Assembly: GCF_900101095.1 (NCBI RefSeq) | Contig: NZ_FNFM01000001.1 | Location: 62,001 to 126,000 of the forward strand | DNA: 64,000 bases | Direction: 5' to 3' | DNA from: Actinopolyspora mzabensis | Lineage (GTDB): Bacteria; Actinomycetota; Actinomycetes; Mycobacteriales; Pseudonocardiaceae | Shown: positions 1 through 9,713 of the stretch, in pieces | Layout: each line of letters begins with the position of its first letter | How positions within the stretch are numbered: position 1 is the first letter of the stretch | The notes under the pieces: generated by a model | Database searches by the model: none | The model's input: only the letters and a program-made list of their open reading frames with translations | Told to the model about the DNA's origin: nothing | Translations under genes and position numbers: made by a program

Positions 1-238
1 CCTCGTCGCTCTCCTCGCTCGGGGCCGCCCGTCACCCCGGGCCGGCCGACCCGCGCGGAGCCGGATATCCGTCCGCACGAGCGGATTCCGGCGTGGTTTC
101 CGGGCCGGTCACTCGTAGGGCTCGAAGTGAGGTGCCCGGCCGCCCTCGTGATGTCCTTTCCCGCTCCTCCCGGAACCTGTCGGTTCGTTCGAATCGTCGC
201 CCGGTGTGTGGCTTTCCGGGCGATCTCCCGCCGGTGTG
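1..238. other. Intergenic sequence, no gene seen
   Basis: No reading frame here has a supported start, a ribosome site or recognisable protein content, and the forward frames open here overlap the whiB gene antisense. It probably lies between whiB and the next gene off the left edge. No clear hairpin terminator for whiB is visible. Confidence 0.5.
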
Positions 239-541
239 TCACACCGCCAGCGGTTCGTCAGTCTTTCGACTGTTCTTGATCATTACCTCGCGCTCCGACT
301 CCGAGAGCCCGCCCCAGATGCCGTAGGGCTCCTGCACGGTCAGTGCGTGCTTCCGGCACTGCTCCAGAACCGGACAGCGGTGGCACACTTCCTTGGCCTT
401 GGCCTCTCGTCTGGCTCTGGCCGGGCCACGCTCTCCGTCCGGATGAAAGAAGTACGCGCTGTCCATGCCCCGGCACAGGCCTTGTATCTGCCAATCCCAG
501 ATATCGGCGTTCGGCCCGGGAAGACGTCGTGTGTCCGCCAT
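239..541 (-). CDS. whiB3: WhiB-family iron-sulfur transcription regulator (WhiB3/WhiD type)
   Basis: A 100-residue Wbl protein. Cys23, Cys53, Cys56 and Cys62 form the four-cysteine set that holds a [4Fe-4S] cluster, and GIWGG (residues 74-78) is the family turn before the basic C-terminal DNA-contact segment. The opening LPGPNADIWDW and the FFHPDGERG block are those of mycobacterial WhiB3 and Streptomyces WhiD, which bind the housekeeping sigma factor and respond to redox state or control late sporulation. The ATG at 541 is chosen because GGAGGTGG lies about 12 nt upstream; the longer frame from 583 has no such site. Its neighbours, a bldM-type gene and sigD, are those of whiD in Streptomyces and whiB3 in Mycobacterium, which supports orthology. 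A good divergent promoter lies upstream. Confidence 0.93.
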   Translation of the reverse strand: MADTRRLPGPNADIWDWQIQGLCRGMDSAYFFHPDGERGPARARREAKAKEVCHRCPVLEQCRKHALTVQEPYGIWGGLSESEREVMIKNSRKTDEPLAV

Positions 542-611
542 TGCGACGACCACCTCCAATTCGGTGGGTCCCCTCCCTGCCACGGTGTGTTACCGCAGCC
601 TCGCACGGATC

Positions 612-640
612 ACACTAAAACCGAGTCAAAGCTTGTTCAA
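612..640 (-). promoter_or_regulatory. Predicted sigma-A-type promoter of whiB
   Basis: Read on the minus strand: -35 TTGAAC (635-640), a 17-bp spacer, and -10 TAGTGT (612-617), which fits TANNNT. The start of transcription would be near 605, giving a leader of about 64 nt that contains the GGAGGTGG site of whiB. Confidence 0.55.
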
Positions 641-684
641 CCCTTTTGGCTGGTAAAGATGGTTCACGTTGGAGTGACATTGCG

Positions 685-1959
685 ATGACCATGCCGGGTT
701 GCCTCGACGCATGCGCTACCACGAACATGTCCGATGATGATGTGGTCGAGGTGACGAGGTGGTCGGCTGTGGACGCCGAATCGGCCGGATGTGGAGCTCT
801 GTCCGCCACCGCGAACGGCTCGGCGGGCGACGAGTGCGAGTCCGACGAGGGGGAGGCGCTCGATGTTCCCGTCACCCCGAAGTTGTCGGTCGCGGCCGTC
901 GCGCGCAGGCTGGGCATCGCTCCCGCTACGTTGCGTACCTGGGACCGTCGGTACGGGCTCGGGCCCACTGAGCACTCCTCCGGGCGGCACCGCCGTTACG
1001 GGCCGGAGGACATCGCCCGGCTGGAGTTGATGCAGCACGCCCTGCTCCGTGGGGCTTCTCCCGCGGAGGCGGCCCGCTACGCGCACGCGACCGCCGTGCG
1101 GCACGGTGGTGCCACGGCGGCGATGGATGCGAGCGGCGGTGAGGCCCCCTCACCGGTGGGTGATCCCTCCCGGCGCGACTCGAGACCTGAATCCGAGTCA
1201 CGTTCCGTGGCCGAGGTGAACGAGGACGGCTCGGTGCTGCTGAGCGGTGTGCTCGGCGACGAGGAGGCGTCGCACGCCGAGCGGCTCGACACGGCCAACA
1301 CCGGTGGGCGGGGGCTGCGACTCGGTGGGGCCAGCCCGAACGCCCGTGGGCTGGGTCGGGCCGTGCTGGCGCTGGACGCGTTCGCCGCGCACCGCATTCT
1401 GCGCCGAAGCGTGGAGCAGGACGGGGTTCGAGCGACGCTCTGCGACGTGCTGTGGCCGGTGCTGCGTGCGCTCTCCGAACTGCGGGAGCGCACCGGGAGT
1501 GGGTCGGAGCTGCCCAAGCTGCTGGAGGACTCGGCGGCAACCGCCTTGCGTTCGGTGATCGCCGATGCCCCCGAACCGCACACCCCGCGTCCGGTGCTGC
1601 TCGCGCCGGCGGTGGGTGAACAGCAGTCGGTGGAACTGTTGGGGCTCGCCGCCGCGCTGGCCCACGCGGGCATCGGGCACCGGCTGTTCGCCGCCGCGCT
1701 GCCCAAGGAGGGACTGGAGGCCGCCATTCGGCGGACGGCGCCAGCCGCGGTGCTCGTCTGGTCCGAGTACTCGGCTTTCGCGGATCCACGGCTGGTCACG
1801 GGGCTGCCCAAACCGCGCCAGCGGGTTCGTCTCTTCGTGGCGGGTGGCGGTTGGTCACCCGAGGCGTTGCCCGAACAGGTGGAGCACCTTGCTTCCTGGG
1901 ACGGGGCGTTGCGGCGGATCGACGAATTGGTGCGGGACACCGGGGAGAGTCAATGGTGA
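685..1959 (+). CDS. MerR-family regulator with C-terminal B12-binding-like domain
   Basis: About 424 residues. Residues ~66-135 form a MerR-type winged helix (LSVAAVARRLGIAP, then TWDRRYG and GRHRRYGPEDIARL), as in CarH/LitR regulators. The C-terminal third (~290-424) has the alternating hydrophobic pattern of a cobalamin-binding Rossmann-like domain (AHAGIGHRLFAAALP, VLVWSEYSAF, LFVAGGGW), but the cobalamin ligand motif DxHxxG is not visible, so it may not bind B12. A low-complexity linker joins the two. ATG 685 is preferred because GGAG lies 10 nt upstream; TTG 646 and ATG 727 are in-frame alternatives. It sits between whiB3/whiD and bldM, suggesting a developmental or redox role, which is inference. 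Confidence 0.75.
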   Translation: MTMPGCLDACATTNMSDDDVVEVTRWSAVDAESAGCGALSATANGSAGDECESDEGEALDVPVTPKLSVAAVARRLGIAPATLRTWDRRYGLGPTEHSSGRHRRYGPEDIARLELMQHALLRGASPAEAARYAHATAVRHGGATAAMDASGGEAPSPVGDPSRRDSRPESESRSVAEVNEDGSVLLSGVLGDEEASHAERLDTANTGGRGLRLGGASPNARGLGRAVLALDAFAAHRILRRSVEQDGVRATLCDVLWPVLRALSELRERTGSGSELPKLLEDSAATALRSVIADAPEPHTPRPVLLAPAVGEQQSVELLGLAAALAHAGIGHRLFAAALPKEGLEAAIRRTAPAAVLVWSEYSAFADPRLVTGLPKPRQRVRLFVAGGGWSPEALPEQVEHLASWDGALRRIDELVRDTGESQW

Positions 1960-2247
1960 TATAGATCACTCAATGATCCTCGTGTCGCACTCCCGCGGTC
2001 TCAACTGTCCAAATGGGACCCTCTGCGGAGTACGTTCGAGTGAATATCGCAGGTAGTGGGCGCGCCACGGAATATACCCCGGAACGGGTGAAACTCTTAC
2101 GGTTTGAATGCTCCGTTCCGGTGAGATGTGCCCGGCGTGTTTATCACTCGAAAGTGGTTGATCGGCGCGACGCGCGGGTCAAGCTCTGTCCGGATGTTTC
2201 CGATGAAGGAGGTGGAACGTTCACTCGCCTGTAGGAAGGGAGTTCCC

Positions 2248-2844
2248 GTGACGACGGTCTTGATTTGTGATGACCGGCGGAGCGTCCGGGAGGGGCTCAC
2301 CCGTGTGATGTCGGCTGTACCGGGTGTGAGCCGAATCGACTGTGTGGCGCACGGCGACGAGTTGCTCTCCCGATTCGCCCGGCAGGCGGTCGACGTTGTT
2401 CTGGTGGGTACCCAGCGCGCGGTACCCAACGGTGTGGAGGCCACCCGCAGGTTGGTCTCCGCGCATCCGCAGGCCAACGTGATCGTCTTCGGAGCACCGG
2501 ACGACGCCGGAAGTATCGCGGCCGCCATCGCGGGTGGCGCACGTGGTTACCTGCGCTGGGATGCTTCCAGGCCGGAACTCGTGGCCGCGTTGGCGCACAC
2601 CCTGGCGAGTACTTCGGTTCCCGCCCCTCGGCAACCGTCCGACCCGGGTGTGCAGCTCACCGATCGCGAACTGCAAGTGCTGCGCGGCATGGCGCAGGGC
2701 AAGAGCAACGGTCAGATCGGCCGTGAACTCTATCTCTCCGAGGACACCGTCAAGACACACGCGCGACGGCTGTTCCGCAAGCTCGGAGTCCGGGACCGGG
2801 CCCAGGCGGTCGCCCACGGTTTTCGGCGTGGCCTCGTGGCTTGA
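2248..2844 (+). CDS. bldM: BldM-type atypical LuxR-family response regulator
   Basis: A 198-residue protein with an N-terminal receiver-like domain (1-115) and a C-terminal LuxR/FixJ HTH (135-198). The HTH segments REL-LSEDTVKTHARRLFRKLG and the ending GFRRGLV match Streptomyces BldM closely, and the whiD-bldM-sigD-guaB order matches too. BldM controls genes for aerial growth and sporulation. The GTG at 2248 has GGAAGGG 7 nt upstream. The acidic pair Asp8-Asp9 is kept, but the position of the phospho-acceptor Asp54 is Gly54 (VVLVGTQR), and the switch Lys is replaced (GYLRWDAS). It is therefore unlikely to be controlled by phosphorylation and probably acts as a constitutive or ligand-controlled dimer. 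Confidence 0.85.
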   Translation: MTTVLICDDRRSVREGLTRVMSAVPGVSRIDCVAHGDELLSRFARQAVDVVLVGTQRAVPNGVEATRRLVSAHPQANVIVFGAPDDAGSIAAAIAGGARGYLRWDASRPELVAALAHTLASTSVPAPRQPSDPGVQLTDRELQVLRGMAQGKSNGQIGRELYLSEDTVKTHARRLFRKLGVRDRAQAVAHGFRRGLVA

Positions 2845-2853
2845 AGCGGCACC

Positions 2854-2872
2854 CGATCGGTACTTCCGATCG
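2854..2872 (+). terminator. Short hairpin after bldM
   Basis: CGATCGG, a 5-nt loop, then CCGATCG, starting 10 nt after the bldM stop. The stem is a perfect 7 bp but there is no T-run, which is usual for this GC-rich group. Confidence 0.5.
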
Positions 2873-3440
2873 CTCGGCCGCCTCCCGACCGCTCCGGCGT
2901 TCCGCTGGGGAGCCGGCGTCAGGCCAGACTCCGTCCGGCACGGTTCTCCTCACTCGTTCCGGCGGGTGCCCGGACTAGCTGAGTCGGGTTCCCGGGACGG
3001 TCGCGCGGTCACCCGGTAGAAGCTCGTTCGGATGCGGACGGAGTCCGACCGGGTTGCCGGTCGTGGTCGACTGAGGCGGGGATACTAACCGCCTCGGCCG
3101 CCGCGCTCGGCGAGCGATGTTCCCGTGCTCCTCCCGGCCGCTCGTGCCTCGGTGCGTGCCACTCGGAGCCCGGCGTGGTGGCGGTCGCGGTGGCCGTGTC
3201 CGATATCACGGTTCCTCGTCCAGGGGGTCACTTGGCCGGGGCGTTTCACGACGAGGCGTCCCGCTGGGGTGTGATACGGCGTCCTCCTCGGACCCATTCC
3301 TTCGGCTGCGCTGTGACGGTATCCCGTTGACCGGGAAAAAGTTCCCGGTGTCGTTTTCGTGGCGCCCCGTGGTGCCCGAGGTGGGGCTCGGCTCGCCGGG
3401 CTCGCTTCGCCGTCGTGGCTCGCTGCTCATCCGGTCCACT

Positions 3441-3462
3441 CGGTGTACAGAGCGCTACACCG
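3441..3462 (+). promoter_or_regulatory. Dyad upstream of sigD (candidate operator)
   Basis: Perfect inverted repeat CGGTGTA - 8 nt - TACACCG, 94 nt before the sigD start. Its position suits an operator or a site overlapping a promoter. The regulator is unknown. Confidence 0.35.
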
Positions 3463-3555
3463 AAACGGTAGTGTGACCACGGGATCAGCGCGCTTGGCGC
3501 GTATCCGGGCAACTTCGATTCAAGTCAACGCGTAACACCGAGGCTGGCGTCTGCG

Positions 3556-4128
3556 ATGAGCAACGTGGGGGACGGGCTGGACGCTCTTGTCAGCGCCTCC
3601 ATCGACGGTGACCGCCAGTCGATCGAGCGCTTACTGGCCGAAATCCGTCCTTTGGTGGTGCGGTACTGCCGCGCCAGGGTTGGTCGGAACGAACGTACGT
3701 TCGCTTCGGCGGACGATGTCGCCCAGGAGGTGTGTCTCGCTGTGCTGACGGCGTTACCCACTTACCGGGACCAGGGACGGCCGTTTCTGGCGTTCGTGTA
3801 CGGCATCGCCGCGCACAAGGTGGCCGATGCGCACCGTGCATCGGCTCGCAACCGGTCGGAGCCGGTCGCGGATCCTCCGGAGGCCCCGGAGGACCAGGCC
3901 GGACCCGAGCAGCGAGCCATACAGGGTGAGCTTTCGGGCAGGATGGCGCAGTTGCTGCGCGTGCTGCCCGCGAAGCAGCGGGAGATCCTGCTGCTTCGGG
4001 TGGTCGTCGGGTTGTCCGCGGAGGAAACCGCCGAAGCGGTCGGTTCGACGCCGGGAGCGGTGCGTGTGGCACAGCACCGTGCGCTCGCCCGGCTGCGAAA
4101 GACGCTGTCCGCGGAGGAGGTGGTCTGA
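3556..4128 (+). CDS. sigD: RNA polymerase sigma factor SigD (ECF family)
   Basis: A 190-residue ECF sigma factor. Region 2 lies at about 20-95 (DDVAQEVCLAVLTALPTY, then FVYGIAAHKVADAHR for -10 recognition) and region 4 at about 130-182 (LPAKQREILLLRVVVGLSAEETAEAVG, then GAVRVAQHRALARLRK, the -35-binding helix-turn-helix). Position and sequence match mycobacterial SigD (Rv3414c) and the sigma gene next to bldM in Streptomyces. Mycobacterial SigD directs stationary-phase and nutrient-stress genes and is held inactive by the RsdA anti-sigma factor. The next gene here has the features of RsdA and begins immediately after this stop codon, so the two are made together. The ribosome site (CGAGG, 12 nt upstream) is modest. 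Confidence 0.92.
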   Translation: MSNVGDGLDALVSASIDGDRQSIERLLAEIRPLVVRYCRARVGRNERTFASADDVAQEVCLAVLTALPTYRDQGRPFLAFVYGIAAHKVADAHRASARNRSEPVADPPEAPEDQAGPEQRAIQGELSGRMAQLLRVLPAKQREILLLRVVVGLSAEETAEAVGSTPGAVRVAQHRALARLRKTLSAEEVV

Positions 4129-5418
4129 TTGGCGGAACGAAGAGGCTCCGGAAGTGACGACGACGGGCGTGACTCCGTCGAGCCCGACCGGCAGGACGAC
4201 CGGTTCAGTGCCCAGGAGGAGACCGGACCCGGCTCCGACTCGTCCGGTGACGATTCCGGAACGAGCGTCGAGTCTCGGTCCGAAGAACAGTCCTCGGGTG
4301 ATCACGATGTCGGTGTGACGGGTGAGCCGGGACACTCCGGCGAGGGCGGCGCCACAGCGGCGGAGATCGTGGATTTCCCCTCGGGCGGGCGGCGGTTCGG
4401 TTCGGAGTCCGACGAGGTCACGGTTCCGGATGACACGCTGCTCTCCGACGAAATGCTGCTGTCCGAGGAGGAACGGGCCTCGGAGGAGGATCTCGCCCTG
4501 GCGGACGAGCTCACCCGGACCGATGGCGAGGTGGACGAGGAGCCCGTCGACCTCGCGCGCCTGCGGGCCGACGACGAGTTGTTGGACATGCTCGGTCAGT
4601 CGGGAGGCCATAGCGACTCCGCCGGTGCCGGGACCGACGTCGAGGATCTGCTGGTCGCTTGGCGACGGGACGTCGACGCGACGCCGATGGGGGAACTCGT
4701 CGGCGTCGAGCGCGCCGCCGCCGCGGTGGAGGAGGGCAGGCCCAAACGTCGTTCCCGCGTTCCCAGGCTGCGTCATCTGGTGCCCGTGGCCAGTGCCGCG
4801 GCTGTGCTGATGATCGGCTTCACCGGAGTCGGCCTCGCCGCTCGTGACGCCGCGCCCGGAGACGCGTTGTGGGGGGTCACGCAGGTTCTCTACAGTGACC
4901 GTGCCGCTTCGGCCGCGGCCGCTTCCCGTGCGCAGAGCCAGTTGGACGTGGCCAGCCAAGCCTGGCAGAACGGCCGCGAGGAGGCGGCCGAGACCGCCCT
5001 GCACCGCGCGGAGGAGCAGTTCGACACCATCGACCCGGGAGAACGGCGTTCCGACCTGCGTGCCGCGCACGCCTCGTTGAGGGCGAAGTTCGACCGTCCG
5101 GCCGAAACGCCGGGCATTTCCTCCACCGAGGAGAGCGGCTCCGAGGACCCCGGGAGCTCCGCGCCGGACGAGAGCGGCTCCGAGAAGCCCGGAGACTCCG
5201 TCAGCGAATCCCCGGGCAACTCCGGTGAGAGCAATCCACCCTCTTCGGGGACCACGCCCAGTCCGACGGACGGATCCGAACCTAGTGAGACCTCGGATCA
5301 GGAACGGCCGCCGTCCCCGAGTGAAACCGACCCCAGTGAGACGGGAGCGTCCAGTAGCGAGGATGAAACCGCTCCGGGGTCGGGAAGTGGCCAGGCCCGC
5401 AGTTCCCAGTCCGACTGA
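4129..5418 (+). CDS. rsdA: Membrane-anchored anti-sigma-D factor (RsdA-like)
   Basis: A 429-residue single-pass membrane protein. The N-terminal ~215 residues are very acidic and contain the segment DLLVAWRRDVDATPMGEL, placed like the sigma-binding part of RsdA. One membrane helix lies at about 217-238 (ASAAAVLMIGFTGVGLAA). The extracytoplasmic side has an Ala-rich helical block (ASRAQSQLDVASQAW...ALHRAEEQFD) and then a long Ser/Glu/Pro tail from ~325. Established family role: RsdA sequesters SigD at the membrane and releases it by proteolysis. TTG 4129 follows the sigD stop codon directly and uses GGAGG inside sigD, so translation is coupled. The acidic tail is longer than in mycobacterial homologues. 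Confidence 0.85.
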   Translation: MAERRGSGSDDDGRDSVEPDRQDDRFSAQEETGPGSDSSGDDSGTSVESRSEEQSSGDHDVGVTGEPGHSGEGGATAAEIVDFPSGGRRFGSESDEVTVPDDTLLSDEMLLSEEERASEEDLALADELTRTDGEVDEEPVDLARLRADDELLDMLGQSGGHSDSAGAGTDVEDLLVAWRRDVDATPMGELVGVERAAAAVEEGRPKRRSRVPRLRHLVPVASAAAVLMIGFTGVGLAARDAAPGDALWGVTQVLYSDRAASAAAASRAQSQLDVASQAWQNGREEAAETALHRAEEQFDTIDPGERRSDLRAAHASLRAKFDRPAETPGISSTEESGSEDPGSSAPDESGSEKPGDSVSESPGNSGESNPPSSGTTPSPTDGSEPSETSDQERPPSPSETDPSETGASSSEDETAPGSGSGQARSSQSD

Positions 5419-5451
5419 TCGAAGTTTTCCGGTCGGTTCGGTAGGGGCTTT

Positions 5452-5470
5452 CCGGCGTTTCCGACGCCGG
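5452..5470 (+). terminator. Hairpin terminator after rsdA
   Basis: CCGGCGT - ttccg - ACGCCGG, a 7-bp perfect stem 33 nt after the rsdA stop, in the gap facing the convergent DUF5319 gene. Confidence 0.6.
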
Positions 5471-5761
5471 TAAGGCCCATGCCGATCGGTCGACACGCCG
5501 GGAGAACGTCAGCCAGCGGGTGGGGCCGGTTCGAGTTCCTCCACTGTTCCGGATGTGGCGCCGTTGCCCGAGTGGCAGCGGCGCCGGAGCGCGTAGGAGC
5601 CGCTCGTAGCAGCGGCACCGCTCCCGGTGGAACCTCTCGAGGTGCCCGACGGTCGCCGTCGGAGGCGCGGGATGCGAAACGAATTCGTCACGTAGCCGGT
5701 GGTGGGCCGAACGTGCCCGGACTCGCCGGCCGGGCGGGTTCGCCGCCCGGCCGGTACGAGC

Positions 5762-5837
5762 ATTCCAGCGGCTGCGCCGCTCCGCAGCGCCTGTGCTGAT
5801 CCGCAGCGGCTGCGTCGATCCTCAGCGGCTGCGCTGA
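5762..5837. repeat. Four tandem 19-bp units over the 3' end of the DUF5319 gene
   Basis: Four imperfect 19-bp units abut at 5762-5780, 5781-5799, 5800-5818 and 5819-5837. The best-kept core is CAGCGGCTGCG. The last unit contains the stop codon and final codons of the minus-strand DUF5319 gene, so the array looks like serial duplication of the gene's 3' end into the spacer. The rest of 5419-5821 holds no gene. Confidence 0.85.
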
Positions 5838-6223
5838 TCCTCGGTCTCGATCACACCGTCGGCGAATCCACGACAGTACTCCCAGCTCACGTAGTGGCCC
5901 GGATTCGGTTCGTACGCCGGTTCGTGCGGGCGCATCCGGCCGTCGTTGAGCAACTGCTCCAGGCTCGACCGCAACAGCTCCCAGTCGTGGTAGTGCGGTT
6001 CGCCGCAGTCCGAGCAGTCCACGACGATCCCGCGGATACCGCGCGGCTCCAGCAACGCCTGGTACACGGCGAGGTCGGCCAGGTCGGACAGCAGTTCGGC
6101 ACGTTCCTCGTCGCCGAGCTGTTGGTCCTGCTCGAATTCCTGGTCGCCGAGGGCCATGCTCGGGTCTTCCGGATCGCCCGCGAACGGGTCTGGGGGCAAT
6201 GGGTCATGCGGCACGACCCGCAC
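5822..6223 (-). CDS. DUF5319 protein (Rv3412 homologue)
   Basis: About 133 residues, soluble, function unknown. It matches mycobacterial Rv3412 along its length: LPPDPFAGDPEDP near the start, ADLAVYQALLEPRGIRGIVVDC in the middle, then HYHDWELLRSSLEQLL and MRPHEPAYEPNPGHYVSWEYCRGFADG. The CxxC pair (VDCSDCGEPHYH) with nearby His residues could bind a metal; that is inference. The GTG at 6223 gives the family length, but the nearest GGAG is 18 nt away; GTG 6214 and ATG 6292 are alternatives. In mycobacteria the gene also lies between rsdA and guaB2. It is divergent from guaB, so the two probably share a control region. Confidence 0.8.
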   Translation of the reverse strand: MRVVPHDPLPPDPFAGDPEDPSMALGDQEFEQDQQLGDEERAELLSDLADLAVYQALLEPRGIRGIVVDCSDCGEPHYHDWELLRSSLEQLLNDGRMRPHEPAYEPNPGHYVSWEYCRGFADGVIETEDQRSR

Positions 6224-6234
6224 GGTACCGGTAG

Positions 6235-8097
<1,863 letters not shown>

Positions 8098-8170
8098 CCT
8101 GCCCCGCCGGGCGAGCCCGGTGGGAACTCGCCCCTCTTCGACTCACAGCGGCACCGCGGGAAGGAAACAC

Positions 8171-9301
8171 GTGCGGGATCTTGTGGAAATCGGGATGGGC
8201 CGGACGGCCATGCGCGGCTACGACCTGGACGACGTCGAGATCGTTCCGTCGCGCCGTACGCGCTCTTCCAAGGACGTATCCCTGTCCTGGCAGATCGATG
8301 CCTATCGCCTCGACATTCCGCTGGTGACGCATCCCACCGACGCGGTGGTGTCACCGGCCACGGCGATCCGGATCGGTGAGCTGGGCGGTCTGGGAGTGCT
8401 CAACGCCGAGGGCCTCTGGGCCCGGCACGAGAACGTCGAGGGAGAACTCGCCCAGGTCGTGCGCACGGCTGAGGAGGGTGAGGGGCCGGACGCCGCGATC
8501 GCGATGCTGCAGCAGCTGCACGCCGCGCCGATCCGTACCGACCTGTTGACCGAGGCCATCAGGCAGATCAAGGACTCCGGTGTCACGGTCGCCGCGCGCG
8601 TCAGCCCGCAGCACGCGGAGGAGCTCACTCCCACGTTGCTCGCCGCCGGTGTCGAGGTGCTGATGGTGCAGGGCACCATCGTCTCCGCGGAGCACGTCTC
8701 CCAGGAGGGGGAGCCGCTGAACCTCAAGCGGTTCATCGGCGAGCTCGACGTGCCGGTGATCGCGGGCGGGGTCGGTGACTACCGCACCGCGATGCACCTG
8801 ATGCGCACCGGAGCCGCCGGAGTGATCGTCGGTTTCGGGCAGTCCCGTTCCGCGACCACCACCCAGACGCTGGGCATCGGGGTGCCGATGGCCACCGCGG
8901 TGGCCGACGCCGCCGCGGCCCGGCGGGACTACCTGGACGAGACCGGCGGGCGCTACGTGCACGTGATCGCCGACGGTGGGCTCTCCTACTCCGGTGACAT
9001 CGCCAAGTCGATCGCCTGCGGCGCCGACGCGGTGATGCTGGGGGAGGCGCTCACCGAGACCTCGGAGGCACCCGCGCAGGGCTACTACTGGACGGCCGCC
9101 GCGGCGCACCCCAACCTGCCGCGCAGCGAGATCGTGGGCTTCAACAGCGCCGGGGTGGATCTGAACACCCTGCTGTTCGGGCCGAGCAGTGATCCCTACG
9201 GGACGCTCAACCTGTTCGGTGCGCTGCGTCGTGCCATGGCCAAGACCGGATACTCCGAACTCAAGGAGTTCCAGAAGGTCGGTCTGATGCTTTGTCGCTG
9301 A
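8171..9301 (+). CDS. guaB3: GuaB3 family IMP dehydrogenase-related protein
   Basis: A 376-residue TIM-barrel protein of the IMPDH/GMP reductase superfamily, without the CBS insertion. It matches the actinobacterial GuaB3 subclass (EIGMGRTAMRGYDLDDVEIVPSRRTRSSKDV at the start, YSELKEFQKVGL at the end). The loop that carries the catalytic Cys in GuaB reads here as GFGQSRSATTTQTLG, with no Cys in it, so classical IMP dehydrogenase chemistry is doubtful; the physiological role of actinobacterial GuaB3 is not settled. GTG 8171 has GGGAAGGA 6-7 nt upstream. The guaB-guaB3-choD order is that of mycobacteria. Confidence 0.9.
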   Translation: MRDLVEIGMGRTAMRGYDLDDVEIVPSRRTRSSKDVSLSWQIDAYRLDIPLVTHPTDAVVSPATAIRIGELGGLGVLNAEGLWARHENVEGELAQVVRTAEEGEGPDAAIAMLQQLHAAPIRTDLLTEAIRQIKDSGVTVAARVSPQHAEELTPTLLAAGVEVLMVQGTIVSAEHVSQEGEPLNLKRFIGELDVPVIAGGVGDYRTAMHLMRTGAAGVIVGFGQSRSATTTQTLGIGVPMATAVADAAAARRDYLDETGGRYVHVIADGGLSYSGDIAKSIACGADAVMLGEALTETSEAPAQGYYWTAAAAHPNLPRSEIVGFNSAGVDLNTLLFGPSSDPYGTLNLFGALRRAMAKTGYSELKEFQKVGLMLCR

Positions 9302-9713
9302 GCGGGCGCTTTGCTCGTTCGGTCGGGTAGCCGGTGGCCGAGTCGGCGTCTTGGGAGCGTTGGGTCGGCTCTTGAGTGGCCACCTACGTGACGAGCGGCC
9401 CTGCCTCGCGATCGAACCGGTTCACCGATCGGAGAGACCGCGTCCCCCGCCCGGGGCTCCGTTGCGGGGGAGCGCCGGCGGAGCCGGCTCTACTGCGAAA
9501 TCAGTTCGGAGTGTTTTCCACTCCGCGGGAACGGTTCCGGCGTTTCGGGCGGGTGGTGTTCTGGACCGGTTGAGTCGTGGGGCTGTGGGTGTCCCCGGTG
9601 TGTGCCGTTGTCCTGCCGCGTTGTCCCGGCCCCCTCCGGTCGGCCGAAAAATGTTCGTCGAAGGGCCGTTCAGCTATGGCTACTGGCGAGTAATTTGTTC
9701 TACTCTCACGTCC
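9302..9713. other. Intergenic region between guaB3 and choD
   Basis: No gene seen. A bulged GC hairpin around 9471-9491 (GAGCGCCGGC against GCCGGCTC) may end the guaB3 transcript. The 3' edge carries a TACTCT box (9701-9706) 7 nt before the choD start, suggesting a leaderless promoter. Confidence 0.45.

Larger units (their letters stand above)
2845..3555. other. 711-bp intergenic region between bldM and sigD
   Basis: No convincing gene. The open frames on either strand lack ribosome sites and family resemblance. The region begins with a short hairpin after bldM (2854-2872) and contains a dyad upstream of sigD (3441-3462). Its length suggests complex control of sigD. Confidence 0.5.

Noticed and set aside
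3754..5496. 580-codon minus-strand frame antisense to sigD-rsdA
   Set aside because: Antisense shadow; both genes on the plus strand are well supported by family and synteny.
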